A DNA stretch of 64,000 nt, from the NCBI RefSeq assembly GCF_000429085.1, contig NZ_AUBE01000012.1:62001-126000 (forward strand). The letters are read 5' to 3'. A program made the position numbers and the translations under genes. This document shows, piece after piece, positions 25,603-34,198 of the stretch; positions within the stretch are counted from its first letter, which is position 1; each line of letters opens with the position of its first letter. This stretch comes from Streptomyces flavidovirens DSM 40150 (GTDB taxonomy: Bacteria; Actinomycetota; Actinomycetes; Streptomycetales; Streptomycetaceae). The notes under the pieces are model-generated. The model searched no databases. It saw only the letters and a program-made list of their open reading frames with translations, and had not been told where the DNA came from.

Positions 25603-26466
25603 TCAGGGGCGGTTCCACGCTGTCGGCTTGACCCGCTGCCAGACCAGCCAGCCAAGCGCTTGGTGGCCAGCGGCATTCGGGTGGTACGACTCCACCAGGG
25701 GGTTACTGAACCCGTTGATCCACTCGGGATCCTCACAGATGGCGTGGCCCTTGAACGACGGCTCGACTTCGGCGAAGTCAAATTCATGCTTGCCGGCCTC
25801 GATCCGCAGCACGTCATTGAGCGTGTGGGCCGCTCCATTCATCTCGGTGCGAACGTCGTTGGGAAGCCCGCCGTCACCCAGGCAGGTCGGGTTGAATGTG
25901 GGAGTGACCAACTTCGGGTAGCCGACCACGACGACCTTGGCGTTCTTGGCCTTCAACCCGATCTTGTCGTAGAGCTTGTCGAGCCTTCCAGGAAGGACGT
26001 TCAAGTACTGCTGCTGGATCCACCTCAGGTCGTCCATGCACGGGCGTCCGAGCACCGCGCACTCGAGCAGCACATCCGCGAAGCCGAAGTCGTTGGCTCC
26101 GACCTGCACGGTGACCAGCTTGGTTCTCTTGCTCAGCGTCCGGGTCTGGTTGTTCCTCACGCCACTGACGGTGGCGCCGCAGTACGCCTGGAAGTCCAGC
26201 TGGGCGCCGAGCGCGGCGGCGACCCGACGCGGGTACGCCTTGGTTGAGTTTGGAACCCGGATCTTCGCCTCCTCGTTGATCCAGCAGTTGTGGGAGTTTG
26301 CCGTCGGAGATCCCGCACCGATGCCTGCCGCCACCGAGTCGCCCAGCGCGACGTACTTCATCGGCCGGGGAGGGCCGGCACCCTGGGCTGTCCCCGCTCC
26401 AGCTACCGCCATTGCCCCCGCCAGCGCCAGGGCTGTGATGCGTAGTGCGCTCCTGGTTTTGCCCAT
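25603..26466 (-). CDS. secreted SGNH/GDSL lipase-esterase
   Basis: A 287-residue secreted hydrolase. The signal peptide covers residues 1-30 (ITALALAGAMAVAGAGTAQG). Block I, with the nucleophile, is ALGDSVAAG; VGANDFGF supplies the oxyanion Gly/Asn; YHPNAAGHQ holds the Asp/His pair (D replaced by Y-H-P-N; His present). Six Cys suggest three disulfides, as in the Streptomyces SCO1725-type esterases. It starts at ATG 26466 behind GGGGGACGG. It is transcribed alone. Confidence 0.9.
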   Translation of the reverse strand: MGKTRSALRITALALAGAMAVAGAGTAQGAGPPRPMKYVALGDSVAAGIGAGSPTANSHNCWINEEAKIRVPNSTKAYPRRVAAALGAQLDFQAYCGATVSGVRNNQTRTLSKRTKLVTVQVGANDFGFADVLLECAVLGRPCMDDLRWIQQQYLNVLPGRLDKLYDKIGLKAKNAKVVVVGYPKLVTPTFNPTCLGDGGLPNDVRTEMNGAAHTLNDVLRIEAGKHEFDFAEVEPSFKGHAICEDPEWINGFSNPLVESYHPNAAGHQALGWLVWQRVKPTAWNRP

Positions 26467-27037
26467 CGTTTCCGTCCCCCTTTGGCTGCCTGCGCTCGGC
26501 GTACAGCCCCGATTGTCTGCGCCGGGGCCAGTGGCTCCTCCGGCGTTTTCGGCACACTTGAGCCTGCGCCCTGGAGCTTGGGGAAACCTTGAATGAAATT
26601 CCAACGCCGAGCCCAAGCTCCAAGCGCCCACGCAGATTTGCTGTGATGGGCAGCCCCCATGCGCACGCGCGGCTAGAGGCTGGGTCAGCTGAAATGTCAA
26701 CAGGCGCTTACGAGCGTCGGCGAGTAGGCCGACACGGCGCCGCAGGGCGGCACTTGTACTCCTTGAACGCTCCCGGCATCTGTGCCCGCAGCTCTCGTCT
26801 GCCCAGGCCTCCCGGCACCAGGGGCGCCCGTCCGCATCCCCCGGTTTGTACGTTGTAATGAACTTGTAATGCCCACGCCCGTCCTTGGCATGCTCAGAGG
26901 CCGTACGCTCCGTAAGCCCTCGCTCCACAGTTTCAACAGCTGCAACGCGAGGCGACACACTCATCACTTCCCTGCTCCCGTGGGGTGGCTCAGCCAGAAC
27001 GGGCAGCAGGAAGCACAGCAAGCAAGTGGGGAATTTG
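26467..27037. other. intergenic region with an AT-rich direct repeat
   Basis: 570 bases separate the divergent esterase and DUF4234 genes. No gene is supported. TTGTAATG occurs twice, 11 bases apart (26853-26860 and 26864-26871), in an AT-rich patch, which could be a regulator site or promoter element for the DUF4234 gene. Nothing else is recognised. Confidence 0.4.
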
Positions 27038-27421
27038 ATGTCCACCGACGTCCGCACGTCCGCGCCCGCCGGCGCTCCTTCCAGCCCGGTTGTCACCTGG
27101 CTGCTCACCCTGGTGACCCTGGGTATCTACTGGCTCGTCTGGTACTACAAGGTCAACAAGCAGGTGAAGGCGATCGACCCGACCATTGAGGTCAAGCCCG
27201 GCATGGCGGTCGTTGCCGTCACCCTCGGCTCGTTGCTGATCATCCCGCCGTTCGTCTCGATCGTGAAGACCGGCTCCCGCATCGCCCAGGCACAGCGTGC
27301 CGCCGGCGTGACCTCCGACTACTGCTCCGGCATCGTCGGTCTGCTGCTCGCCTTCGTCCTCGGCCTGACCCCGCTCTACTACCAGAGCAAGCTCAACACG
27401 GTCTGGGCCGACCGCGCCTGA
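27038..27421 (+). CDS. DUF4234 membrane protein
   Basis: A 127-residue protein with four membrane helices. The DUF4234 signature is VVTWLLTLVTLGIYWLVWYY followed by KVNKQVKAIDP; later helices are MAVVAVTLGSLLIIPPFVS and GIVGLLLAFVLGLTPLYYQS. ATG 27038 follows GGGGAATTTG; the upstream frame is not protein-like. Function is unknown; a strong hairpin ends the transcript. Confidence 0.88.
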   Translation: MSTDVRTSAPAGAPSSPVVTWLLTLVTLGIYWLVWYYKVNKQVKAIDPTIEVKPGMAVVAVTLGSLLIIPPFVSIVKTGSRIAQAQRAAGVTSDYCSGIVGLLLAFVLGLTPLYYQSKLNTVWADRA

Positions 27422-27449
27422 TTTACCGCCACACACGCGGGTCTTACAC

Positions 27450-27496
27450 GCGGGTAGGGGACGGAAGAGCGATTTGCTCTTCCGGCCCCTACCCGC
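27450..27496 (+). terminator. long hairpin after the DUF4234 gene
   Basis: GCGGGTAGGGG-AC-GGAAGAGC pairs with GCTCTTCC-GG-CCCCTACCCGC around a GATTT loop, giving about 19 paired bases with a small internal bulge. It begins 28 bases after the stop codon. Confidence 0.85.
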
Positions 27497-28073
27497 TTCG
27501 CGTCCCCGCCGGACCGGCGAGCCAGAGACGATCCCGCCCCTTGTGGCCGGCGCGCCTTTGCCGAACGGCCGCGTGCCGTGGAACGCGAATGCGCCAGGGC
27601 CGGCGGCCGGTACGGTGTCCGGCTGCTCGTCGTCGCCACGCGTCCAGGCCCAGCCACATCACGCCAGTGGGCGAGCGGCACGACTCCGCTGGGCGTCTGC
27701 GGCGTGCGTCCGCGTCCGCCGCGAGCCGGCTCGGGCGGCCGCAATCCGCGCCGGGCGAGTCCGTAGCGGAAACAGGACCGGTCGCGCCGGTGGAGAGCCG
27801 CAAACGGTGGCGGCCACCGGATCGGCGTACCGCGCTTTTCGATCAGCGACTCCCGGCACTGTTCCGGCGAATTGATCGCGAATGATGATGTCGCGGCGGT
27901 GCCATATTCGGCCCCTTCGCCTATTGCGCCCCAGGTGCTCAATGCCGCTCAATGCTGCTCAAAGCCTGCCCGTTCCAGCCAGTCGGGCCATGGCCGAAAG
28001 GGCCTCTTATCGGTGTCGCCGGCATCTGCTTCAGTGAGGTCTGTTGCGCGCCCGACAAATTGGAGGAGGCTCC
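27497..28073. other. intergenic region before the biosynthetic cluster
   Basis: About 580 bases without a supportable gene. Several open frames exist on both strands but lack ribosome sites and protein-like composition. The promoter of the radical SAM cluster must lie here, probably in the more AT-rich 27870-28060 part; no confident -35/-10 pair is seen and no pathway-specific regulator gene is present. Confidence 0.4.
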
Positions 28074-28241
28074 ATGGCTGAAGTGAGAAAAGTGGTCAGG
28101 CCCGCGGTGACCGCGTCGTCCCGGCCCTGCGCGTTCGTATCGCCCGACAAGGGCAACGCTCCGACGATCACCCCGGTGCGGAAGGACGTACAGGCTGCCC
28201 CTGCCGCTGCTGAGCAGCGGAAACAGGACACGCCTGCCTGA
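28074..28241 (+). CDS. candidate 55-residue RiPP precursor peptide
   Basis: A small basic peptide with a very good AGGAGG ribosome site 4 bases before ATG 28074. It starts MAEVRKVVRPAVTAS, has a single Cys (SSRPCAFVSPDKGNAP) and an Ala/Gln/Lys-rich tail (AAPAAAEQRKQDTPA). No homologous family is recognised. It is the first gene of a same-strand cluster and is followed by a strong hairpin and then a radical SAM/SPASM enzyme with a PqqD-like N-terminus, the usual arrangement for a ribosomal peptide and its maturase. Leader and core cannot be divided from one sequence. It could instead be a small regulator. Confidence 0.6.
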   Translation: MAEVRKVVRPAVTASSRPCAFVSPDKGNAPTITPVRKDVQAAPAAAEQRKQDTPA

Positions 28242-28291
28242 GCCCCGACGCACCTCCTGGCCCCCGCCGGAGACGGCTGGGTCCTCTTACG

Positions 28292-28326
28292 CCGCAGGCG
28301 GGGCACACCACGCGCCCCGCCTGCGG
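28292..28326 (+). terminator. hairpin between the small peptide gene and the radical SAM gene
   Basis: CCGCAGGCGGGGC and GCCCCGCCTGCGG form a perfect 13-bp stem with a 9-base loop in the 142-base gap. It would act as a partial terminator or RNA stabiliser, giving more transcript for the small peptide than for the enzymes, a common pattern in RiPP operons. Confidence 0.7.
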
Positions 28327-28383
28327 TGGCCGATTGTTCCGATGCCTTGTCGGACGCTCCGATACGCAGGGAGAGGCCCGTCC

Positions 28384-29943
28384 ATGCCGAATTCGATCTA
28401 TCAGTCCTCGCTTTACGTCCGTACGCTGCGTTCTGCCGAAGATCGTGATTTCACCGCTTTCGGCGGCCGTCTCGGTACGTATGACGGAAGCGAACGCACC
28501 ATGGCCTTCCATTCCCTGTACGGAAATGCACGGCTGGTCGACCGGGACATTGTAGAGCTGCTCAAGGACGCGGCGAACGGTATGACGCCGGAGCAGTTGC
28601 TGGAAAGGATCGACGAGGCTTCGCTTCGCGATCTCATCGAGGCGCGCTATCTGGTGGAGGCCGGCCGTGACGAGGCCGAGGAGATCAACGCGCTGCTGGA
28701 GAGCCGGCAGGCCGTGCTCAGCAGCGGGGTCTTCCACTCCTCCATCCAGCTCGTACTGACGAACGCCTGCAACTTCTCCTGTCAGGGCTGCTTCGCCTAC
28801 AACTTCGACGGCGGTGTGGAGGAGCGGAACACCTCGGGCGAGACCGTGAAGCCCGGCCCCGTTCTCGTCGAGCTGCGCCGGTCGCGGCCGGACTCCGGGC
28901 CGACGCTGGCCAAAGGCGACTGGAACCACGGTTCCGACTCCGGGCGCAACCCGTCGATGCACATGTCCCTGGACGTGGCGGAGAAGACCGTCAAGGAGGC
29001 CATCGCCCTGCGCAAGGCCAATGGCGGCGGGCACCTGACCGTCTCCTTCTTCGGCGGTGAGCCGACGCTCGCGCGGGGCACCATCCTGCACGTACTGCGC
29101 ACCTTCGGGGACAGTTACGACGGCGTCTCCCTCTCGTACGACCTGACGAGCAACGGCTCGCGCATCGACGACGAGCTGCTGGCCGCGCTGGCCCGCCACA
29201 AGGTGGACACCACCGTCTCCATCGACTACCTGGTGCCGGAGACGGGCGAGTTCCGGGGCGGACAGCAGCAGCGGACCGCCTGGCCCGTGGTGCGCAAGGC
29301 CATTGTGGACATGAAGGCCGCCGGGGTGCCGGTCAGCATCACCACCGTGCTGTCCCAGTTCACCTGGGACAAGTGGGGTACTCCGCTCATCGACTTCGTC
29401 GCCGAGGCCGGCCTGGACTCGCTCGATGTGATCGTGTCCTTCCAGGCCAAGGAGTTCTTCGACCGGCACAGTCCGCACGATGTGGCGCAGCGGCTGCTGC
29501 ACGCGGTCGACTACGGCCGCGAGCGCGGCGTACAGCTCAGCGGGTACTGGTACCAGACGTTCCAGATGATCATCGACGAGCGCAAGTGGGCCGCGCAGGC
29601 CGACTACAAGACCTGCCCGGCGGTGGGCCGCCAGCTGTCCATCGAGCCGAACGGCAGCGTCTTCGCCTGCAAGGCCACCGCCCGCAAGCTCGGCACCATC
29701 GACGACTGGCAGGGCATCTTCGCCTCCGACGCCTACCAGGACTACGGCATGCGCGCGTACACCAACGGCCCCGGCTGCCAGGGCTGCGAGCTGCAGGGCA
29801 CGTGCTCGGGCGGTTCGGCGGGGGCGCTGGAGGAGGAGAACGGGTCGATCCAGCTGATGTCTCCCGGCTACTGCGCCTACATGCGCGAAGTGGTCCAGGG
29901 GCTGCTGGAACGGCACCACGCCCAGACCGCCGCCTTCGCCTGA
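28384..29943 (+). CDS. radical SAM/SPASM peptide-modifying enzyme
   Basis: A 519-residue radical SAM enzyme. Residues about 45-105 look like a PqqD-type winged helix (LVDRDIVELLKDAANGMTPE), the usual leader-peptide binder. The 4Fe-4S site is C129-NFS-C133-QG-C136, with GGE at 224-226 for SAM binding. A SPASM region follows with Cys 411, 429, 465, 468, 474 and 497; the expected fourth Cys of the C-x2-C-x5-C-x3-C block is Ser (CSGGS). About 55 residues after the first cluster (VEERNTSGETVKPG, GDWNHGSDSGRNP) look like an insertion. It likely makes carbon-carbon, thioether or epimerised bonds in the small peptide. The carbamoyltransferase starts 28 bases downstream. Confidence 0.9.
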   Translation: MPNSIYQSSLYVRTLRSAEDRDFTAFGGRLGTYDGSERTMAFHSLYGNARLVDRDIVELLKDAANGMTPEQLLERIDEASLRDLIEARYLVEAGRDEAEEINALLESRQAVLSSGVFHSSIQLVLTNACNFSCQGCFAYNFDGGVEERNTSGETVKPGPVLVELRRSRPDSGPTLAKGDWNHGSDSGRNPSMHMSLDVAEKTVKEAIALRKANGGGHLTVSFFGGEPTLARGTILHVLRTFGDSYDGVSLSYDLTSNGSRIDDELLAALARHKVDTTVSIDYLVPETGEFRGGQQQRTAWPVVRKAIVDMKAAGVPVSITTVLSQFTWDKWGTPLIDFVAEAGLDSLDVIVSFQAKEFFDRHSPHDVAQRLLHAVDYGRERGVQLSGYWYQTFQMIIDERKWAAQADYKTCPAVGRQLSIEPNGSVFACKATARKLGTIDDWQGIFASDAYQDYGMRAYTNGPGCQGCELQGTCSGGSAGALEEENGSIQLMSPGYCAYMREVVQGLLERHHAQTAAFA

Positions 29944-29971
29944 CGCCCCCGAGAGAGAGCGGTACGGTTTC

Positions 29972-31822
29972 GTGGCAACGATCGGAATGCACTTCGGCCA
30001 TGACGCGGGCGCCGCCCTGACCCAGGCGTCGGGTTACCACGTCATCGAAGCGGAACGGCGCCTGGGCCTGCGCCACGTGTGCGGCGGCAACGAGCAGTTC
30101 GCGCGGACCGCCGCCGACTGGCTGGCCGAGCTACGGGACAGAGCCGAGTCACCGGTGACCCGTGTGGCCGTGGCCGACTGGTACACGCCGGTGTGCCGCG
30201 TGCTGCCCCCGGCGCTGGTCGAGCTGGTCGGCAAGGACGCCTGGTGGGCGCGGCCCGGCGGAAACCTCCTCAACGCCGTAGTCCGCCCGGTGGACCTCGC
30301 CGGCTGGCCACTGGCGGAGTGTCTGGGGCAGGTCGAGCTGACCGTGGTACGCCACCACTACGCGCACGCCGCGCTCGCCTACTACACGTCGGGGGCCCGC
30401 AAAGCCCTGGTGATCGCCCTGGACGGCACCGGCAACTACGCCGAGAACGGCATGGTCTGCCTCGGCGAGGGCGACCGGCTGACCCCCGTGCTGTCCTTCA
30501 CCAACCGGTCGTGCCCGCGCTTCGGCCTCGTCTACGAGGCCCTGGCCCGGCGCGTCCACGGCAGCCAGTTCGACACCGGCAAGCTGCTGGGACTGTCGGC
30601 GACGGGCGAACCGGACCCCGCGCTGCTCCCGGTACTGCGCGCCATGCTCGTACCCCAGGGGGCGCGAACCCGCTCACCGGACCTGTACGAGCCCCTGGAC
30701 GAGGACATGCTGGCCGGGACGGCCCTGCGCTATGCCGACAGCTCGTGGGAGTACGACCCGGACAGCGGGGGCTACCTCGACGCCGGACTGGCGGATTCCT
30801 CGGACGACGATGTCGTGCACTCCTACGGCTCGGTGTTCCCCGACGAGATCCGTACCGCGGACGGCCGCCGGACCGAGGTGGGGAGCAGCCCCGGCGACCG
30901 CGTCTGCCGGGACCTGGCCGCAACGCTCCAGGCGGCCGTCGAACGCGACCTGGTGAACCTGGTCACCGGCATCAGCGCGCGCTTCCCCGGCTACTCCACG
31001 CTCTGCTACGCGGGCGGCTGCGCGCTCAACATCACCGCGAACAGCGCCCTGGTGGAGTCGGGACAGTTCACCCGGGTCCACATCCCCACGTGCTGCGACG
31101 ATTCCGGTATCGCGCTCGGCGCCGCCCTGGCCGCCGCCGATCCCGCGCAGCGCCCGGCCCCGGCGGCCGGCCCGCCGGGGGCGCACCTGGTCTACGCGGG
31201 CGCCCCGTTGGCGGTCGCCGAGGACGGGGCGCGGAACTCGGCGCTGCGGGCGGGGCGCGCCGTACGGACCTGGGCCACAGCGGTGGCGTTCACCGAGGCG
31301 GTGGCGGAACTGCTGGCCGGCCGCGGGTGCGTGGCCTGGCTGGAGGGCGGCATGGAGACCGGGCCGCGCGCCCTCGGGCACCGTTCCTTGCTCGTCTCGG
31401 CGCACTGGTCCGGGGCGCGGCAGTACGTCTCTCAGACGATCAAGGGGCGGGAGTGGTTCCGCCCGGTCGCCCCGCTGTGTCCCGCGGAGGATGCCGAACG
31501 GTACTTCACCGGCCCCCTCGACCACACCGACACCATGCTGTTCGCCGTACGCGTCAAACTCGAACGGGCCGAGCTTCTCGGCGAGGTGCGGCACATCGAC
31601 GGGACCGCGCGGCTCCAGACGGTACGGCCCGCCTCTCATCCCGCACTGCACGGGCTCTGCCGGGCCGTCGGCGCCCGTACCGGTCTGCCCGTGCTGATCA
31701 ACACGAGCGCCAACGGCGGTGGCCGCCCCATCCTCAACCACCTCGATGACGCCCTGGAGCTGCTGGCCGGCACCGCACTGGACGCCGTCGTCCTGCCGGA
31801 ACAGCGGCTGGTCATCGAGTGA
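29972..31822 (+). CDS. carbamoyltransferase, NodU/TobZ family (first copy)
   Basis: A 616-residue O-carbamoyltransferase. The N-terminal Kae1-like domain has H10-D11 (MHFGHDAGAAL), the iron-binding H128-x3-H132 within RHHYAHA, LVIALDGTGNY and LCYAGGCALN. The C-terminal YrdC-like part has METGPRALGHRS, WFRPVAPLCP and LINTSANGGGRPI. These enzymes move the carbamoyl group of carbamoyl phosphate, through an adenylate, onto a hydroxyl group of antibiotics or sugars. GTG 29972 is the start. Its stop overlaps the start of a 40-codon ORF. It differs clearly from the second copy in this cluster, so it probably has a different acceptor. Confidence 0.9.
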   Translation: MATIGMHFGHDAGAALTQASGYHVIEAERRLGLRHVCGGNEQFARTAADWLAELRDRAESPVTRVAVADWYTPVCRVLPPALVELVGKDAWWARPGGNLLNAVVRPVDLAGWPLAECLGQVELTVVRHHYAHAALAYYTSGARKALVIALDGTGNYAENGMVCLGEGDRLTPVLSFTNRSCPRFGLVYEALARRVHGSQFDTGKLLGLSATGEPDPALLPVLRAMLVPQGARTRSPDLYEPLDEDMLAGTALRYADSSWEYDPDSGGYLDAGLADSSDDDVVHSYGSVFPDEIRTADGRRTEVGSSPGDRVCRDLAATLQAAVERDLVNLVTGISARFPGYSTLCYAGGCALNITANSALVESGQFTRVHIPTCCDDSGIALGAALAAADPAQRPAPAAGPPGAHLVYAGAPLAVAEDGARNSALRAGRAVRTWATAVAFTEAVAELLAGRGCVAWLEGGMETGPRALGHRSLLVSAHWSGARQYVSQTIKGREWFRPVAPLCPAEDAERYFTGPLDHTDTMLFAVRVKLERAELLGEVRHIDGTARLQTVRPASHPALHGLCRAVGARTGLPVLINTSANGGGRPILNHLDDALELLAGTALDAVVLPEQRLVIE

Positions 31823-31941
31823 GCCGAGTGAGCCGAGTGAGAACCCCGCGCGGGGAGTTGTTGTCCGAAAGCGAGCTGGTGAACCCCTCCACCGTATTCG
31901 ACCATGTGAGGGCGCTTCACCCGTCGGAGGTGCGTCGGTGA
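31819..31941 (+). CDS. candidate 40-residue peptide coupled to both neighbours
   Basis: GTG 31819 overlaps the carbamoyltransferase stop (GTGA), and the TGA at 31939-31941 overlaps the dioxygenase start (GTGA at 31938). The frame is open throughout and reads MSRVSRVRTPRGELLSESE, then LVNPSTVFDHVRALHPSEVRR, a natural-looking composition with about 79% GC at third positions. The 5' end has a 9-base repeat (GAGTGAGCC), so GTG 31828 or 31837 could also start it. No family is recognised. It could be a second small peptide substrate, a scaffold or leader-binding aid, or a translational coupler. Confidence 0.5.
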   Translation: MSRVSRVRTPRGELLSESELVNPSTVFDHVRALHPSEVRR

Positions 31942-32825
31942 ACACAGTCCAGCTGAGGGACATACACAAATCGCTGAACCTGCGGGTGCTGTCCCCGCAG
32001 GACTGGGACCAATGGACCACCGAGGGTTATGTGGTGGTGCGGGAAACGGTGCCCGAGCGCAACGTCACCCGGCTCACCGAGGCACTGTGGGACTTCCAGG
32101 ACATGCGGCCGGACGACCCGTCCACCTGGTCCTCCGCCCACACCGGCAACGAGCGGCTTCCCGGACACAGCGGCCTCGTCGAGATGTACAACCACCAGGC
32201 GCAGTGGGACAACCGGCAGACGCGGCGGGTCTACGACGCCTTCGTCGACATCTGGGACCGTACGGACCTGTGGGTGACGATCGACTTCGCCAACGTCAAT
32301 CCGCCCAACCACGGCTCCCGCGCGTTCGCGGGTTTCGTCCACTGGGACGTGGACACCTCGGTCGATCCCCTCCCGGTGAGCTGCCAGGCGGTGCTGTCCC
32401 TGACCGAGGGCAACGAGGACATCGGCGGCTTCCAGTGCGTACCGGAGATCTTCACCGAGTGGGACACCTGGGTGAAGGGCCAGCCCGAGGACCGCGACCC
32501 CTATACCCCGGACATCACCGGCTACGGCATCACCACCCCCCGCGTGCATCCGGGCGACCTGATCATCTTCAACAGCCTGCTGCCACACGGGGTGCATCCG
32601 AACGTCTCCCGTGACCAGGTGCGGATGGCCCAGTACATCTCCATGGCCCCGGCCTGGGAAGAGAACGAGGCGCTGCGGGAGGCGCGTGTCCGGTTCTGGC
32701 GGGACCGTGTGCCACCGCACCCTCCGGAGGGCGGACTGCGCAAGGAGGAGCACACCCTGTACGGACCCGCCGAGCTGACCCCGCTCGGTGAACGGTTGCT
32801 GGGGCTGCGGAGCTGGCATGAGTGA
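31938..32825 (+). CDS. PhyH-type Fe(II)/2-oxoglutarate dioxygenase
   Basis: A 295-residue phytanoyl-CoA dioxygenase family enzyme that hydroxylates unactivated C-H bonds. The iron ligands are H135-x-D137 in FVHWDVDT and the distal H217 in LLPHGVHPN; R226 or R229 (VSRDQVRM) can bind 2-oxoglutarate. GTG 31938 follows GGAGGTGCGTCG. By position it would create a hydroxyl group that one of the carbamoyltransferases can acylate; that link is inference. Confidence 0.9.
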   Translation: MNTVQLRDIHKSLNLRVLSPQDWDQWTTEGYVVVRETVPERNVTRLTEALWDFQDMRPDDPSTWSSAHTGNERLPGHSGLVEMYNHQAQWDNRQTRRVYDAFVDIWDRTDLWVTIDFANVNPPNHGSRAFAGFVHWDVDTSVDPLPVSCQAVLSLTEGNEDIGGFQCVPEIFTEWDTWVKGQPEDRDPYTPDITGYGITTPRVHPGDLIIFNSLLPHGVHPNVSRDQVRMAQYISMAPAWEENEALREARVRFWRDRVPPHPPEGGLRKEEHTLYGPAELTPLGERLLGLRSWHE

Positions 32826-32899
32826 CCGGCGCCCCCAGCCCGTGCTGCCTGGGGCCCGCCGGCCTGTGCCCGTAGCCCGTCGGCACGCGGGGAGAGGGC

Positions 32900-34195
32900 T
32901 TGGCTAGCGCCACCCCTGGGACGTCCGCCGCCCGGCCGGGTCTCGGCGGGCCGTTTCGGTGGCTGTGGGTGTCCACCGCCGCGTCGAACGCGGGCGACGG
33001 CGTCACCCGCACACTGCTGCCCCTGCTGGTCGTCGCCAGCCACCCGGAGCCCGCGGCGGTGGCCGGGCTGACGGCGGTCAACATGCTGCCCTGGCTGCTG
33101 TTCGCCCTGCCCGCCGGGGTGCTGGTGGACCGTCTGGACCGCCGGCGCATCGTGCTGTGGAGCAATCTGCTGCGCGGCGCCGTGCTGCTGGGCGCGATGG
33201 CGGTACTCGCCGGAGACCGTCCACTCGCCGTCCTGTACGTGCTCGCGTTCGTCCTGGGCATTGCCGAGACCCTGGCCGACACCGCGGCGCCCGCGATGCT
33301 TCCGCGCATCGTCGGACAGCGGGATCTGGAGCGGGCCAACGGCCGGCTGTCCGCCGCGCAGATCGTTTTCAACGACATGGCGGGCCCGCCGGTCGCCGGC
33401 CTGCTGGTCGGCGTGGCCGCCACGGCGGCGCTGGCCACCGGCGGTGTGCTGTACGCCATGGCCGCCGTCCTGCTGCTGGGGCTGGTGACCGTGGAGCGGG
33501 ACCGGGCCGGGCAGGCGACCAGCGGGCCCGCGGAGCCCGTACGCACGGGAATCCGGGCCGGGTTGCGCTTCGTCCTCGGCCACCGCACGCTCCGGCTGAC
33601 GCTGGCGGCCAGCGCGCTGTACGGGCTCGTCTTCTCCGCCACCTTCTCCATGCTCGTACTGCTCAGCCACCGGACGCTGAAACTGGACGCCACCGGCTAC
33701 GGGCTGCTGCTGACGGCCGGCTCCCTGGGCGCGGTGGGCGGCAGCTGGCTCGCGCCGAAACTGGCGGAGCGGCTGCCCGTGGTCCGGCTGGCCCGCTGGT
33801 GTCTGGTCGCCTCGGGACTCGCGTACGCTGCTCTGGGCCTGGCCCGCACTCCGGCGCAGGCCGCCGTCGCGCTGCTGTGCAACGGCGTGTTCATGATGGG
33901 TTGGAACATCCCCGTCATGTCCCTGCGGCAGCGGCTGACGCCCGAGGAGTTCCAGGGCCGCGTGATGAGCGTGTCCCGGCTCTGTGCCTGGGGCGCCATG
34001 CCCGTCGGTGCGAGCCTCGGCGGACTGCTGGCCGAGGCCCTGTCCGTACCGGCCGTCTTCGTCATCTGCGGTGGTGTCCTGGCCGCGGGTGCGCTGCTGC
34101 TGCTCGCGCCGCTGCGTGCGGACGGTTACGACGGCCCGGCTGTGCAGGCCGGGCCGCACCCACGGCAGAACTCCGATCCCTCGACGAAGGAGTGA
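32900..34195 (+). CDS. MFS exporter
   Basis: A 431-residue 12-helix transporter of the DHA3 type used for antibiotic efflux. Visible signatures are SNAGDGVTRTLLPLLV in helix 1, LVDRLDRRRIVLWSNLLRG in loop 2-3, and FMMGWNIPVMSLRQRLTP in helix 10-11. It starts at TTG 32900 behind GGGGAGAGGG, 74 bases after the dioxygenase. It probably exports the cluster's product and gives self-protection. Confidence 0.9.
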   Translation: MASATPGTSAARPGLGGPFRWLWVSTAASNAGDGVTRTLLPLLVVASHPEPAAVAGLTAVNMLPWLLFALPAGVLVDRLDRRRIVLWSNLLRGAVLLGAMAVLAGDRPLAVLYVLAFVLGIAETLADTAAPAMLPRIVGQRDLERANGRLSAAQIVFNDMAGPPVAGLLVGVAATAALATGGVLYAMAAVLLLGLVTVERDRAGQATSGPAEPVRTGIRAGLRFVLGHRTLRLTLAASALYGLVFSATFSMLVLLSHRTLKLDATGYGLLLTAGSLGAVGGSWLAPKLAERLPVVRLARWCLVASGLAYAALGLARTPAQAAVALLCNGVFMMGWNIPVMSLRQRLTPEEFQGRVMSVSRLCAWGAMPVGASLGGLLAEALSVPAVFVICGGVLAAGALLLLAPLRADGYDGPAVQAGPHPRQNSDPSTKE

Positions 34196-34198
34196 ACC

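Noticed and set aside
32818..32905. 28-codon ORF bridging the dioxygenase and MFS genes
   Set aside because: It overlaps the dioxygenase stop, but the translation is Arg/Pro-rich, has no ribosome site of its own and looks like chance.
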